From contig NZ_JAPFPW010000008.1 in NCBI RefSeq assembly GCF_026155325.1, positions 1 through 64,000 of the forward strand: a stretch of 64,000 nucleotides of DNA. Reading direction: 5' to 3'. This stretch comes from Desulfobotulus pelophilus. GTDB taxonomy: Bacteria; Desulfobacterota; Desulfobacteria; Desulfobacterales; ASO4-4. Numbering within the stretch: position 1 is the stretch's first letter; each line of letters starts with the position of its first letter. Position numbers and translations under genes: made by a program. The notes beneath the pieces were generated by a model. It saw nothing but the letters and a program-made list of their open reading frames with translations. It had not been told where the DNA came from and ran no database searches. Positions 1 to 10,091 of the stretch are shown piece after piece.

Positions 1-35
1 AAAAGCAGGATTATTTTTGATGACAGGGTTCTCAT
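1..35 (-). CDS. Start of outer-membrane efflux protein (partial)
   Basis: On the minus strand an ATG at 35-33 follows a purine-rich ribosome site (AAAGGAAAAGGA). It opens a frame beginning MRTLSSKIILL, the basic-then-hydrophobic start of a signal peptide, and runs off the window edge. It lies 26 bases after the RND permease stop, in the slot normally held by the TolC/OprM-type channel of an RND operon. The identity is inferred from position; only 11 codons are visible. Confidence 0.45.
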   Translation of the reverse strand, partial: MRTLSSKIILL

Positions 36-61
36 TCCTTTTCCTTTCAAGGCATTGAATC

Positions 62-3000
62 TCATGCATTTTGACCCTTTTTTTCTTTTTTGAACCAGCC
101 GGCACAATCTTCCACCAGTTTGTATATCAGGGGAACAAATATCAGGGCCAGAGAGCTGGCCAGAATCATGCCACCCACAACAACGGTACCGATTTCCTGA
201 CGGCTGGCGGCACCGGCTCCGCTTGCAAAAACCAGAGGCAGCGTTCCGATGATAAAGGTAAGGGCTGTCATGACGATGGCACGGAAACGCTGCTGGGCCG
301 CTGCTATGGCCGCTTCCATGGAACTCATGCCTGCCTTTCTGTTCTGGGCGGCAAACTCCACGATAAGAATGGCATTTTTAGCGGCAAGGCCGATGAGTAC
401 CAGAAGCCCTACCTGAAAGTAGATGTCATTGGGGAATCCCCTGAGCAGAGAGGCCATGGCTGCACCCAGAACGGCAAAGGGAACGGCGGAAAGAACCCCT
501 ATGGGAAGGCTCCATCGTTCATACTGGGCAGAAAGGATGAGAAAAACCATCAGAATACCCATGGCAAAGGCGATGGCTCCTGATCCTGCGGCCGCATCCA
601 GCTGATAGGCTTCTCCTATCCATCCGATGAGGATATTCCCATCATTGAAAAGTTCGGAGGCCAGTTCTTCCATGGTCTCCTTGGCCTGACCCGATGTGTA
701 GCCGGGGGCCGGATCTGCCAGAAAACGGGCTGCGGTATTGAGGTTGAATCGGTTGATGATGTCTGCACCCGATGTCCGCTCCAGCGTTACCAGTGAGCTC
801 AGGGGTAGCATATCACCATGGCTGGAGCGGACAAACACCTTGTTGAGGTCTTCGGGCTGGCTCCGGAAATCCTTTTCTGATTGCATGTTTACCTGCCAGT
901 TACGACCGGCAAAGATAAAGTCGTTCACGTACAGGGAGCCGAAGGTGCTCTGCATGGTCTCAAAAATCTGGTTGATGGGAACACCCATGGCGCGGGCTTT
1001 TTCCCTGTCTACTTCCGCGTGGAAGCGGGGAATGCTGGTATCCAGAGTGATGCGGGCATTGATCAGTTCTGGCCGGGCATTGGCCGCTGCCATAAGTTTT
1101 TGCCCCAGTGCTTCAATTTCTTTGGCTGTAATGTCTCCCCGTACGGCGAGGTAACCTTCCACGCCTCCTGTGAGGGAAAGCCCCTGTATGGGGGGCGGGG
1201 TAAAGGCAAAGACATTGGCTTCGGGAATACCCATGCCGATCCCCATAATTTTACCGGCCACAGACTGGGCATCCTGTCCCGGTTCTTCCCTTTCCCGCCA
1301 GTCCGTAAGATTGGCAAAGGCAATACCCGCATTGGTGCGAAGGGATCCTGCGAACATGTCATAACCGGCAATGGCCGTAATTTCCTTTACTTCTTCAAGC
1401 CCTGTAACCCTGTGGGACAGATTTTCTCTGACGGTTACGGTTTTTGGCAGTGCGGATGCCGGAGGCAGATAGTAGGCCAGCATGGCAACGCCTTGATCTT
1501 CCTGGGGAACAAGCCCTGAGGCCATACGATCGAGATAGTAGGCTGTGGCGGCAATGATGCCCACAAAGAGAAGAAAACCGATAAGGGAATTGCGCAGCAC
1601 AAGGGTCACCATACGGGTAAAACCCCATGTGATACGGTCAAAAGCTTTATTGAAGAGAACAAAGGGAAGGGACACCTTCCGTGCCGGTCTGTCCAGAAGA
1701 ATGGCGCACATGGCAGGGGTCAGGGTCAGGGCCACCACGCCGGAAACCACTACAGAAACGGCAATGGTAACGGCAAACTGACGGTAGAGCTCCCCGGTCA
1801 TCCCCCCAAGGAAGGCAACGGGTGCAAAAACAGCCACAAGAACCAGCGTGGAGGATATAACGGCACCGGCCACCTGTTTCATGGTTTCTATGGAGGCGTC
1901 CCGCGCACTCATATGTTCCACACGGATGAGACGATCCACGTTTTCAAGAACAATAATGGCGTTGTCCACCACAATTCCGATGGCCAGAACCAGTCCGAAA
2001 AGGGTGAGAAGATTGACGGAAAAGCCCAGCAGCAGCATACCGGTAAAGGTACCGATGAGGGATACGGGTATGGCCACCACGGGAATGAGGGTGGCACGCA
2101 GACGCTGCAGAAAAAGGAAGGTAACAAGAATAACCAGCAGAACGGCAATAATCAGGGTGATGAAAACTTCTTTGATGGAGATTTCAACAAATTCTGTGGT
2201 GTCATAGGGAACCACATAGGCAAGACCTTCGGGAAAGGATCCGGAAAGTCGTTCCAGGGCATTATGAACGGCTGTGGCCGCATCGAGGGCATTGGCACCG
2301 GGCTGAAGGTAAACCCCCATGGCCACGGCCGGATCTCCGTTGAAGGAAGTAGAGGCCGCATAGCTCTGGGCACCCAGCTCCACACGGGCCACATCACCAA
2401 GGCGCAGGGTACCGCCGTCTTCATCGGCCCTGAGAATGATTCTGGAAAATTCTTCCGGTGTTGCCAGCTGGCCACGGGTGCTCACCGTAAAGGTGAAGGC
2501 CTGACCTTTGGGAGAAGGTTCCGCACCAAGGCGGCCTGCGGCAAACTGGGCATTTTGTTCCCGGATGCTGGCTGCCACGTCGGAAGGTGTCAGTTCAAAC
2601 TGGGCCAGCTTGTCCGGCCTCAGCCAGATACGCATGGAGTAATCGTCCCTGCTGAACAGGGATGCGTCCCCCACGCCGGGCAGACGGACCAGTTCATCCA
2701 GTACGTTGAGAAGGGCATAGTTGGCCATGAACAGGGTGTCCAGGCTGCCGTCCGGAGAGTAGAGAACAGGTACCATAAGAATATTGGTGGACTGGGCCTC
2801 TACCCGTACACCCTGATCCCTTACCTGCTGGGGCAGTTTGGCCAGACCGGCCTGTACACGGTTATTCACGTTGATGGTGGCCTGATCCGGATCTGTGCCG
2901 AACTCAAAGGAGACAATGATGCGGAGATATCCATCATCCATGGCCGTTGACTCCATGAATATCATGTTGTCGACGCCGTTGATTTCCTGTTCAAGGGGAG

Positions 3001-3187
3001 CGGCCACGGATTCCGCCATTACTTCCGCACTGGCACCGGGATAGATGGCGGTCACCACAACCTGAGGCGGCACAACATCGGGATACTGTTCCACGGGCAG
3101 CATGCTTAAGGCAACGGCACCAGAAAGTACAATAATAATGGATATCACCGATGCAAAAATCGGTCTGTCGATAAAAAATCGGAACAT
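62..3187 (-). CDS. RND multidrug efflux permease (HAE1/AcrB-MexB type)
   Basis: This is the inner-membrane proton-driven pump of a tripartite efflux system, 1041 aa and full length for HAE1 proteins. The N-terminus ([20 protein letters not shown]) is the classic first membrane helix, followed by the large periplasmic loop ([19 protein letters not shown]), the TM4 segment [15 protein letters not shown], a second loop and the TM10 segment [14 protein letters not shown]. The TM10 lysine of the proton relay is present. The TM4 acidic pair that is Asp-Asp in AcrB reads Asp-Asn here, as in some other family members. Its start codon overlaps the stop of the adaptor gene by one base (TGATG), so the two are translationally coupled. 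The substrate cannot be read from the sequence. Confidence 0.96.
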   Translation of the reverse strand: MFRFFIDRPIFASVISIIIVLSGAVALSMLPVEQYPDVVPPQVVVTAIYPGASAEVMAESVAAPLEQEINGVDNMIFMESTAMDDGYLRIIVSFEFGTDPDQATINVNNRVQAGLAKLPQQVRDQGVRVEAQSTNILMVPVLYSPDGSLDTLFMANYALLNVLDELVRLPGVGDASLFSRDDYSMRIWLRPDKLAQFELTPSDVAASIREQNAQFAAGRLGAEPSPKGQAFTFTVSTRGQLATPEEFSRIILRADEDGGTLRLGDVARVELGAQSYAASTSFNGDPAVAMGVYLQPGANALDAATAVHNALERLSGSFPEGLAYVVPYDTTEFVEISIKEVFITLIIAVLLVILVTFLFLQRLRATLIPVVAIPVSLIGTFTGMLLLGFSVNLLTLFGLVLAIGIVVDNAIIVLENVDRLIRVEHMSARDASIETMKQVAGAVISSTLVLVAVFAPVAFLGGMTGELYRQFAVTIAVSVVVSGVVALTLTPAMCAILLDRPARKVSLPFVLFNKAFDRITWGFTRMVTLVLRNSLIGFLLFVGIIAATAYYLDRMASGLVPQEDQGVAMLAYYLPPASALPKTVTVRENLSHRVTGLEEVKEITAIAGYDMFAGSLRTNAGIAFANLTDWREREEPGQDAQSVAGKIMGIGMGIPEANVFAFTPPPIQGLSLTGGVEGYLAVRGDITAKEIEALGQKLMAAANARPELINARITLDTSIPRFHAEVDREKARAMGVPINQIFETMQSTFGSLYVNDFIFAGRNWQVNMQSEKDFRSQPEDLNKVFVRSSHGDMLPLSSLVTLERTSGADIINRFNLNTAARFLADPAPGYTSGQAKETMEELASELFNDGNILIGWIGEAYQLDAAAGSGAIAFAMGILMVFLILSAQYERWSLPIGVLSAVPFAVLGAAMASLLRGFPNDIYFQVGLLVLIGLAAKNAILIVEFAAQNRKAGMSSMEAAIAAAQQRFRAIVMTALTFIIGTLPLVFASGAGAASRQEIGTVVVGGMILASSLALIFVPLIYKLVEDCAGWFKKEKKGQNA

Positions 3188-4359
3188 CAGGATGCCTCCT
3201 CAGATATTTTTTCCGTGGCAGATACTTCCATGCCGTCTCTGAGGGAAACGTGCCCCATAATGACAACCCGGTCGCCCCTCTCAAGACCTTTCAGGATAAT
3301 CTGTTCACCATGGACTACGGTTCCCAGGGTTACATTGCGGGAAACAGTCATATCCTTATGATTGACCAGAAAAACCCTCGGTCCTTGAGGACCTTGAGTG
3401 ACAGCGTCTTCGGGTATCATGAAGATATCCGTGAAACTCTGCAGCTGCACACGCACACGGATGAACTGGCCCGGTATCAGGCTGTTGTCCGGATTGGGAA
3501 ACACCGCCCTTGCCGTCACCGTACCCGTTCTGGGATCTATGGTGCTGGCCGTGAAATCCAGTTCCCCTTTCAGGTCATATTCCGTACCGTCGGAAAAGAT
3601 AAGGGTGGCTTCATACCGGTGGTTTCCGTTCTCCGTCTTTCCCATGGCCCGCCGGGCCGCGCTTTGTATGGCAGCATCGTCTTCCGGAAGGGAGAAACGT
3701 ACATGCACCGGATCCTGCTGGGTAATGGTGGTGAGCAGAGCGCCCCATTCCAGAAGATTGCCCTCGGAAAGGGTTTCCATACCGGTAACGCCGCAGAGAG
3801 GTGCCCGTACTTCCGTGTAGCGAAGATTGCGGCGTGCTTCATCCACAGCGGCCCTTGCCAGATCCAGCCGGGCCTTTGACAGGTCCAGTTCCGTCAAGGC
3901 CTGATCCCGTGTGCGTTCGCTCACCGCATCGGCCTCATAAAGGGTGACGGAACGACGCCATTCACGCTGGGCATCGGCATGGCTGGCTTCGGCATTGGCC
4001 AGTTCCGCTTCCGCACGGCGCAGGGCAATTTCATAGCGTTCCGGGTCGATTTGAAAAAGAACATCGTTTTCCCGGACAATCTGACCTTCCACATAAAGAC
4101 GCTTCTGAAGAATTCCTTCGACCCTTGCCCGAACCTGTACCTGACGGGCACCATGGATACGGGCAGGATACTCACTGAAAACCTTTACATCCCTTTCCTG
4201 TACCGTCAGAGTGGTAACGGCGGGAGGGGGGGGATGGTATCCGGTCCGGGGTTCCTCTGAGGGCTCCGAAGACTGGTTGCAGGCCGCAAGGGCAAGCAGA
4301 AGAACGGTAAAAAGAACAACATGAACCCGCATGGTTTGCAGGCGCTTGAAAATAGGCAT
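3187..4359 (-). CDS. RND periplasmic adaptor (membrane fusion protein)
   Basis: This 390 aa adaptor links the RND pump to an outer-membrane channel. After about 10 residues there is a hydrophobic stretch ending LALAAC, a lipobox, so it should be a lipoprotein held in the inner membrane. The barrel-sandwich/lipoyl half ([32 protein letters not shown]) is followed by an alanine-rich coiled-coil hairpin at about residues 105-170. The beta-barrel section follows ([31 protein letters not shown]). It is the first gene of the operon. No regulator gene lies next to it, so control of the pump is unknown. Confidence 0.94.
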   Translation of the reverse strand: MPIFKRLQTMRVHVVLFTVLLLALAACNQSSEPSEEPRTGYHPPPPAVTTLTVQERDVKVFSEYPARIHGARQVQVRARVEGILQKRLYVEGQIVRENDVLFQIDPERYEIALRRAEAELANAEASHADAQREWRRSVTLYEADAVSERTRDQALTELDLSKARLDLARAAVDEARRNLRYTEVRAPLCGVTGMETLSEGNLLEWGALLTTITQQDPVHVRFSLPEDDAAIQSAARRAMGKTENGNHRYEATLIFSDGTEYDLKGELDFTASTIDPRTGTVTARAVFPNPDNSLIPGQFIRVRVQLQSFTDIFMIPEDAVTQGPQGPRVFLVNHKDMTVSRNVTLGTVVHGEQIILKGLERGDRVVIMGHVSLRDGMEVSATEKISEEAS

Positions 4360-4504
4360 GTTTCCCTCCAGAAAAACATAGGTGGTACCGGACTTGAAAA
4401 AAGATTTTCATTTCAGATGAAAAGTGGCTCACCATTTTGAAAATCATGATGCTCTTACCAAATAATAAGGGGCAGTATGCAGGTCAGAAAAGGCTTGGCG
4501 GAAA

Positions 4505-4801
4505 TCAACCGCTGTTCTTTTTTTCATGGGGCAGATCCTGCCATAAGGAATGGCTGATCCACCCGAAGCGGGAGAAATAATCAGCTATTTGAAGGCCTTC
4601 CATGGAGTAGGATGTTACGGGGATATCTCCTTTGCGTTTCAGCAGGATCAGCATATCCGTATTCTGATCCGTACTGGTCCATATGGCAATACCTTCGCCT
4701 CCATGGCAGCATGTGTGGCTTATTTCTCTGGCTTTGATGATAGCCTGTTCCCTGGATGCTTCATTAAAGGCGCATATGCGGATAATTTCTATATTCTGCA
4801 T
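4505..4801 (-). CDS. Small conserved-looking protein of unknown function
   Basis: This 98 aa protein has a strong ribosome site (GGAGGAAAC just before the ATG at 4801). It has no signal peptide or membrane segment. The sequence is rich in Ile and charged residues (MQNIEIIRICAFNEASREQA) with a Cys-Cys-His motif near residue 32 (SHTCCHGGEG). No family is recognised. The alpha/beta feel (alternating hydrophobic strands, then FSRFGWISHSLWQDLP) suggests a small compact domain, but that is a guess. It is transcribed away from the sigma-54 activator at 5056. Confidence 0.6.
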   Translation of the reverse strand: MQNIEIIRICAFNEASREQAIIKAREISHTCCHGGEGIAIWTSTDQNTDMLILLKRKGDIPVTSYSMEGLQIADYFSRFGWISHSLWQDLPHEKKNSG

Positions 4802-5055
4802 GTTTCCTCCATATCAGCATCTTCAAAACCCTGATAGAAGCAAAATGGTGCATCGGGTTTTGGAAGCAGGGCTTTGAAGCATTACCAAAAGACCACAGCA
4901 TATAAAGCATATAGTATGCCAAAAATAAATAACCTGAAAAAAGGGCGTTTTTATAAAACAGGTATAGAACTATCCGCCATATATGGTATTTTAACTGTCA
5001 TATTTGGTTTTTTATGGGTTGCTGTTTCATATTTGACAGGCGGTAAAGGGAAAGG
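4802..5055. other. Divergent intergenic region
   Basis: This 254-base AT-rich spacer separates the small minus-strand gene from the plus-strand sigma-54 activator and must hold both promoters. TTGACA at 5033-5038 is too close to the 5056 start to serve it. No clear operator or terminator is seen. Confidence 0.4.
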
Positions 5056-6618
5056 ATGCCCTTGGTTGTGAATAAAAATGTGTTTTTTCGGGAAGCAACC
5101 TTACGAATCTGCGGCAGGCTGGATTTGCAGAGGGCCATGGAGAATACCCTTGCTTATATTCAGAAGATTATTCCTGCGGATGCTCTTCACATCGGGCTTT
5201 TTGACCCGGCCACCTCCATGGGCCGTACCATTGTGCGTATCTGCCCGGATCACTGGCCGAAGGTAGCGGCAAACGTTCCCATACCCGAAGCGGCCGTTCC
5301 CAGAGTTACGGAAGAATGGAGGTCGGATTTTTCCTTTGGCATTCTCAATGATGCCAGAGAAGAAGAACCCTGTATACAGGAACTGATAGGCCTTTTCTGG
5401 CCCGAGGACGTTTCTGTTCTTCGTACCAGTCTGATTATGGAGTCCCGGATGATCGGTATGCTGCTGCTGGCTGCCGCAGGTTGTAACCGTTATGACGAAA
5501 GCCATGCGGAGCTGATGGGTATGCTCAATGAACCCTTTTCCATTGCCCTCACCAATGCCCTGCAGTATGAGGAAATTGTTCGTCTGAAGGAGATGCTGGA
5601 AGAGGATAATCGATATCTCCATAAGGAGTTGAGACATATTTCCGGAGACAGGATCATCGGTTCCGACTTCGGTCTCAGAGAAGTGATGCAGATGGTGCGT
5701 CAGGTGGCTCCTCTGGAAAGTCCGGTCCTTCTTTTGGGAGAAACGGGTACGGGTAAGGAACTTCTGGCCAATGCCCTGCATGCGGCTTCCCCCCGGCACA
5801 GTGGTCCTTTTGTGAAAGTGAACTGCGGAGGACTTCCCGAAGGCTTGATCGACAGTGAGCTTTTCGGCCATGAAAAAGGGGCCTTTACCGGTGCTGTTGC
5901 CTTGAAAAAAGGACGTTTTGAAAGGGCGGATGGCGGTACCCTTTTTCTGGATGAAGTGGCCGAGCTTCCTCTGGGTGCTCAGGTGCGCTTGCTCAGGGTC
6001 TTGCAGAGCAGGGAAATTGAACGGGTGGGCGGTACGGAAACCATTCCTGTCAATGTACGCATCATCAGTGCCACCCACAGAAATCTGGAGCAGATGGTCA
6101 AAGAGGGAGGTTTCCGGGAAGATCTCTGGTTCCGGCTCAACGTTTTTCCCATCATGATTCCGCCTCTGCGGCAGAGAAATCAGGATATTCCCGCCCTTCT
6201 GGAGTATCTGGTGGCAAGAAAATGCAAGGAGATGAAAATAACAAGAAAGGTACATATTCCTGAGGGAACCATGGAATTTCTGCGTCAGCACAGCTGGCCG
6301 GGTAATATCCGTGAGCTGCAGAACCTTGTGGAGAGAGGATTGATTCAGAGTCAGGCCAGAGCTTCCGGTACAGCGGTGCTTGTGCTGGATATGCCCCGGA
6401 TTCCTTCCCTGAGGCCTGTAATGAAAAACCCAGACAGCAGCGATGAGCCCATTCTTTCTTTTGATGATGCCGCAGGCAGGCACATTCGCAGGGCACTGGA
6501 AAAAACCCATGGAAAAATCATGGGCGAAGACGGAGCTGCAGCCCTCCTGGGTCTCCATCCCAGCACCCTGAGGGGGAAGATGCGCAAGCTTGGGATTTCA
6601 AAAAAAGAAAAATCTTAA
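5056..6618 (+). CDS. Sigma-54-dependent activator with GAF sensor domain
   Basis: This 520 aa activator works with RNA polymerase-sigma-54. Residues about 15-170 form a GAF-type sensor (LRICGRLDLQRAMENTLAYI). A helical linker (about 170-195) leads to the AAA+ domain. That domain carries Walker A GETGTGKE, the sigma-54-contact loop GAFTGA, Walker B TLFLDEV and the sensor stretch VRIISATHRNLE. The C-terminus is a Fis-type helix-turn-helix (DGAAALLGLHPSTLRGKMRKLGI). There is no receiver domain, so it probably responds to a ligand bound by the GAF domain, like NorR or FhlA. A purine-rich ribosome site precedes the ATG. Its target genes are not evident. Confidence 0.93.
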   Translation: MPLVVNKNVFFREATLRICGRLDLQRAMENTLAYIQKIIPADALHIGLFDPATSMGRTIVRICPDHWPKVAANVPIPEAAVPRVTEEWRSDFSFGILNDAREEEPCIQELIGLFWPEDVSVLRTSLIMESRMIGMLLLAAAGCNRYDESHAELMGMLNEPFSIALTNALQYEEIVRLKEMLEEDNRYLHKELRHISGDRIIGSDFGLREVMQMVRQVAPLESPVLLLGETGTGKELLANALHAASPRHSGPFVKVNCGGLPEGLIDSELFGHEKGAFTGAVALKKGRFERADGGTLFLDEVAELPLGAQVRLLRVLQSREIERVGGTETIPVNVRIISATHRNLEQMVKEGGFREDLWFRLNVFPIMIPPLRQRNQDIPALLEYLVARKCKEMKITRKVHIPEGTMEFLRQHSWPGNIRELQNLVERGLIQSQARASGTAVLVLDMPRIPSLRPVMKNPDSSDEPILSFDDAAGRHIRRALEKTHGKIMGEDGAAALLGLHPSTLRGKMRKLGISKKEKS

Positions 6619-6870
6619 AAAAATATAATTTCAGAATCATCGCTCCAGTATAAGACAATCGGGTTGTTTGTGAGTGAGGTTGGAATCGTTTCGGATTCCG
6701 GCACTCAAGATCCTTAAAACATTTTTGCTCCCGTAAAGGGGCTTGAGTTTTTCAGCGTAAGTGCCGGACTGCGTCACGAATAAATGGCCTGGTTGTCTAT
6801 GCACCTGATTGAAAGTATTCGATTTGCCAAAGGAAAATTTTTCTAAAGTTATAAAATAAAGGAAATTTCT
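6619..6870. repeat. Hairpin-rich intergenic element, possible dispersed repeat
   Basis: This 252-base spacer contains nested inverted repeats. GGAATC pairs with GATTCC (6682-6699). An outer pair, CCGGCACTCAAG (6698-6709) against CTTGAG plus GTGCCGG (6742-6767), surrounds it. The stretch 6640-6830 does not look like a normal promoter region and may be a remnant of a miniature element. No second copy was seen in this window. Confidence 0.3.
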
Positions 6871-7464
6871 ATGCAGACAGAAGAAAAAAATGGCCCTGTT
6901 CAGCAGGTGCTTGTGGAACTTCCCCCGTGGGTGGAAGCGGTGGTGGATACAAAAAAAAAATATGATTCCGATGAAGAGAAAATGGGCCTTGCCCTTTTTC
7001 TTGCCAAAGAAAATGTGCGTCAGGATACGGGTGGTCCCTTTGGATCGGCTATTTTTGATCAGGAAAGCGGCAGGCTGCTGGGGGTGGGTGTCAACAGGGT
7101 GTTTCCCCTGAACAATGCCACCCTGCATGGAGAGATGGTGGCCATCATGATGGCCCAGAAAGCCCTTGCTTCCTTTACTCTCCATGGGCCGGGAAAAACA
7201 AGGGAGCTTTTCACCTCCTGTGAGCCATGTGCCATGTGTCTCGGTGCCATTCTCTGGAGCGGTGTCAGCCGTGTGGTCTGTGCGGCGGCTGCGGAAGATG
7301 CCCGGGCCATCGGTTTTGATGAAGGCCCGGTTTTTGATGCCTCCTATGCCTATCTGGAGAATGCCGGTATCCGGGTGATCCGCCATTTCATGGCGAAAGA
7401 AGGCCGGGAGGTGCTGGAAAGCTACAGCAGCAAAGGTGGTGTTATCTATAATGCCAGAGACTGA
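6871..7464 (+). CDS. Zinc-dependent nucleoside/nucleobase deaminase (CDA fold)
   Basis: This 197 aa cytosolic deaminase belongs to the cytidine/deoxycytidylate deaminase superfamily. The zinc site is complete: HGE near residue 90 (ATLHGEMVAIM) and the CEPCAMC motif near residue 115. The C-terminal GGVIYN resembles the ending of CDA-type guanine deaminases, so a purine base such as guanine is a likely substrate. tRNA adenosine deaminase (TadA) is a less likely alternative, because the N-terminal extension and tail differ. It reads toward the ABC-F gene and stops 14 bases from it. Confidence 0.82.
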   Translation: MQTEEKNGPVQQVLVELPPWVEAVVDTKKKYDSDEEKMGLALFLAKENVRQDTGGPFGSAIFDQESGRLLGVGVNRVFPLNNATLHGEMVAIMMAQKALASFTLHGPGKTRELFTSCEPCAMCLGAILWSGVSRVVCAAAAEDARAIGFDEGPVFDASYAYLENAGIRVIRHFMAKEGREVLESYSSKGGVIYNARD

Positions 7465-7478
7465 TTTCAGGGTAAGGT

Positions 7479-9110
7479 TCAGCCCGCCTGCAGCGCCATC
7501 TGCTTTTGCAGATAGTAGTCATAGCTGCCTTCGTAGGGAATCATGCGGCCATGGTCGATTTCAAAAACCCGGCCCACAAGGGAGCGGAGAAAGTGACGGT
7601 CATGACTGACAATGAGCACCGTTCCCTCAAAGGCCTGCAGGGCGTCCAGCAGTACCTCCCGTGACTGAATGTCCAGATGGTTGGTGGGCTCATCGAGAAT
7701 GAGGAAATTTAAGGGCCGGGCCAGCAGGGTAGCCAGAACCACCCGGCTTTTTTCTCCACCGGAGAGCTTGTCTATCCTTTTGTAAACATCATCCCCCTGA
7801 AAGAGAAAGGCGGCGCAGAGGTTGCGGATCACCCCCAGTCCTGCGGTGGGAAGGGCGTCCTGAACCGTATCCAGCACGCTTTGTTCCGGATTGAGAATGT
7901 CCATGGCATGCTGGCTGAAATAGCCTGCGTGTACATTGGCTCCTATGGTAACCCTTCCCGTGCTGGGTTCGGTCCTTTGGGCCAGTACCTGTAAAAAGGT
8001 GGATTTACCCGCACCGTTCACCCCAACCACAGCTACTTTATCTCCCCTGTGGATCATGCCGGAGATACCGCCGAAAACGGAGTGCTCTCCCCCTTCGGGT
8101 GTTTGCCAGCTTTTGCCAAGATTTTCCATGGCAATCACATCGTCTCCGGACCGGGGTGGTGGTTCAAAAGTAAAACGCATTTTTTTCTGATCCGGCGGCA
8201 GTACAATACGTTCGATCTTTTCCAGCTTTTTAACCCGGGACTGCACCTGTGCCGCATGGGAGGCTCTGGCCGCAAATTTGGCTATGAATTCCTCCTCCTT
8301 GGCCAGCATGTCCTGCTGACGTTTGAAGCTGGCTTCCAGCTGTTCCCGCCGGATTTCCCTCTCCTTGATAAAAAAATCATAATTGCCGGTGTAGGTGGTG
8401 GCACCTCCATTGCCGACTTCAATGATGCGGGAAACAATGCGGTTCATGAATTCCTGGTCATGACAGGTCATGAGCAGGGCCCCCTTAAAGGAAGATGACA
8501 GCCAGTTTTCAAGCCAGAGAATGGATTCCAGATCCAGATGGTTGGTAGGTTCGTCCAGAAGTAGCACATCCGGGTTGGTGGTGAGTATTTTTGCCAGAGC
8601 TATGCGCATCTTCCATCCGCCACTGAAGGCTTCCACGGGCCGGTGATAGGCATCGGGACCGATACCAAGGCCAGTGAGCACACTCTGGGCGCGGGATTCC
8701 AGCTCGTAGCCGCCCTGATGCTCAAAACTCTCCACGGCCTCGCCGTAACGTTCCAGAAGTTCGGCCAGTGCATTCTCATCCATGGGTTCGGCCATGGATG
8801 TTTCCATTTTTCTGATCTTTTCTCCCAGGGTAACCACATCCCCTACCGCTGCCATTACTTCTTCCAGTGCGCTGCGTCCTGCCATATCCCCCACATCCTG
8901 AGAAAAATAGCCGATGCGGATTTTCGGGCTGCGGGAAATATCTCCGCCATCGGGGATTTCCTCCCCCATGATCAGGCGGAAGATGGTGGTTTTTCCGGCA
9001 CCGTTGGGACCCACAAGGCCGGTACGGGTTCCGGGAAGAATCTGCAGGCTGGCATTGTCAAACAGTACCTGATTACCGTGATGACGTGAAATACGATTCA
9101 GATGAATCAT
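7479..9110 (-). CDS. ABC-F family ribosome-associated ATPase
   Basis: This 543 aa protein is a tandem ATP-binding protein with no membrane segments. ABC1 has Walker A GPNGAGKTT and signature FSGGWKMRIALAKIL. ABC2 has GVNGAGKST and LSGGEKSRVVLATLL. Both Walker B motifs read LLLDEPTNHLD or LILDEPTNHLD. The charged linker between them (about residues 240-310, EIRREQLEASFKRQQDML) is the P-site tRNA interaction motif region that defines ABC-F translation factors (EttA/Uup/YbiT group). There is no long C-terminal coiled coil, unlike Uup. It is probably a translation factor, and resistance activity cannot be judged from the sequence. Confidence 0.92.
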   Translation of the reverse strand: MIHLNRISRHHGNQVLFDNASLQILPGTRTGLVGPNGAGKTTIFRLIMGEEIPDGGDISRSPKIRIGYFSQDVGDMAGRSALEEVMAAVGDVVTLGEKIRKMETSMAEPMDENALAELLERYGEAVESFEHQGGYELESRAQSVLTGLGIGPDAYHRPVEAFSGGWKMRIALAKILTTNPDVLLLDEPTNHLDLESILWLENWLSSSFKGALLMTCHDQEFMNRIVSRIIEVGNGGATTYTGNYDFFIKEREIRREQLEASFKRQQDMLAKEEEFIAKFAARASHAAQVQSRVKKLEKIERIVLPPDQKKMRFTFEPPPRSGDDVIAMENLGKSWQTPEGGEHSVFGGISGMIHRGDKVAVVGVNGAGKSTFLQVLAQRTEPSTGRVTIGANVHAGYFSQHAMDILNPEQSVLDTVQDALPTAGLGVIRNLCAAFLFQGDDVYKRIDKLSGGEKSRVVLATLLARPLNFLILDEPTNHLDIQSREVLLDALQAFEGTVLIVSHDRHFLRSLVGRVFEIDHGRMIPYEGSYDYYLQKQMALQAG

Positions 9111-9422
9111 GAAAAACTCCTTACAAAGCCCCGTAACAGAGGGCCGGGGGAAATCATATCAAAAGACAGGAAACACATGGAAACAGTGGAGAGGGTAAAT
9201 ACGGCTGTTTGCCTTTAAAAAGCCTGCATGGATAACATGGAAAAAGCGGGATTTCAAATACATAAGGGCTTTGTTGAAAATATGGTGCCGTTGGCCGTCT
9301 TCAGCCGGAACAGGCAGATATTTCCTTGCACGCGACTTGTTTTCCGGAACACCTTTGCCTATGGTGCCCCATTCTGGAACAATTCCATGCAGCAGATGAC
9401 GTAATGAAAGGTCCCGAAAAGC
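9111..9422. other. Divergent intergenic region, no gene seen
   Basis: This 312-base spacer lies between the divergently transcribed ABC-F and acyltransferase genes. Short open frames in it lack ribosome sites and have no coding character. No RNA gene or clear promoter was recognised. Confidence 0.5.
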
Positions 9423-10028
9423 ATGAAAATTCAAACAACAACAATTTTTGACACACCGGTTCTCAATTGGTTTTTCTGGATGATGGCCAGTGGTATCTTA
9501 TGGCTTTTCGGGTGGAAAATAGAGGGAGATGTCCCCGAAGAAGAAAAAAAAATGGTGATGATTGCCGCACCCCATACGTCCAACTGGGATTTTTTCTGGA
9601 CCCTTCTTCTGGCCCTGAAACTACGGCTGAAGGTGTATATGATGGGCAAAAAAGAACTTACGGAAAAGCCCCTGGGGTTTCTTCTGAAATGGATGGGGCT
9701 TGTTCCGGTGGACAGAAGCCGGAAGGGAAATACGGTGGAGCTGGCTGTGGAGGTGTTCGGTCATGCGGACAGGATGGTGCTGATCATTCCGCCATCCGGA
9801 ACCCGCAGCAGGGTATCCCAGTGGAAAACGGGTTTTTATCATATCGCACGGGGAGCAAAGGTTCCCATTGGTCTCGGGTATCTGGATTATGCCACAAAAA
9901 AAGGGGGGATGGGTATGCTGCTGTATCCTTCCGGTGACATGGCCGCGGATATGGAACGCATCCGTGCTTTTTACAGCGGTATTAGCGGCAAATATCCGGA
10001 TAAGGCCTTTCAGGATGAAAAGGAATAG
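9423..10028 (+). CDS. PlsC-type 1-acyl-glycerophosphate acyltransferase-like protein
   Basis: This 201 aa protein is in the lysophospholipid acyltransferase superfamily. Motif I is HTSNWD (residues about 43-48), the HX4D catalytic motif. Motif II (VPVDRSRKGN) and motif III (IPPSGTRSR, where EGTRS is more usual) follow in order. A hydrophobic N-terminal segment (WFFWMMASGILWLFG) anchors it to the inner membrane. The short length and the Ser in place of motif-III Glu match the small subgroup of this superfamily rather than canonical PlsC. It probably acylates a lysolipid, but the acceptor is unknown. Confidence 0.83.
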   Translation: MKIQTTTIFDTPVLNWFFWMMASGILWLFGWKIEGDVPEEEKKMVMIAAPHTSNWDFFWTLLLALKLRLKVYMMGKKELTEKPLGFLLKWMGLVPVDRSRKGNTVELAVEVFGHADRMVLIIPPSGTRSRVSQWKTGFYHIARGAKVPIGLGYLDYATKKGGMGMLLYPSGDMAADMERIRAFYSGISGKYPDKAFQDEKE

Positions 10029-10056
10029 CCGGACAGACTTTCGTCAGACGGTTTAA

Positions 10057-10082
10057 AAGGCGGAGTCTTTGCCCCGCCTTTA
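10057..10082. terminator. Bidirectional terminator
   Basis: Arms AAAGGCGG and CCGCCTTT form a hairpin with A-rich and T-rich flanks between two convergent genes. It can serve the acyltransferase gene on the plus strand and the CoA-disulfide-reductase gene on the minus strand. Confidence 0.75.
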
Positions 10083-10091
10083 TCCAGAGGG

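Noticed and set aside
1913-2950. 345-residue open frame opposite the RND permease
   Set aside because: Antisense shadow of a clear RND gene; Gly/His-rich composition with no domain.
4874-5071. 65-residue frame with one hydrophobic stretch upstream of the sigma-54 activator
   Set aside because: No ribosome site, and it overlaps the activator start; AT-rich spacer easily encodes such stretches.
9159-9434. 91-residue frame upstream of the acyltransferase
   Set aside because: No ribosome site or recognisable motif; it overlaps the start of the acyltransferase gene.
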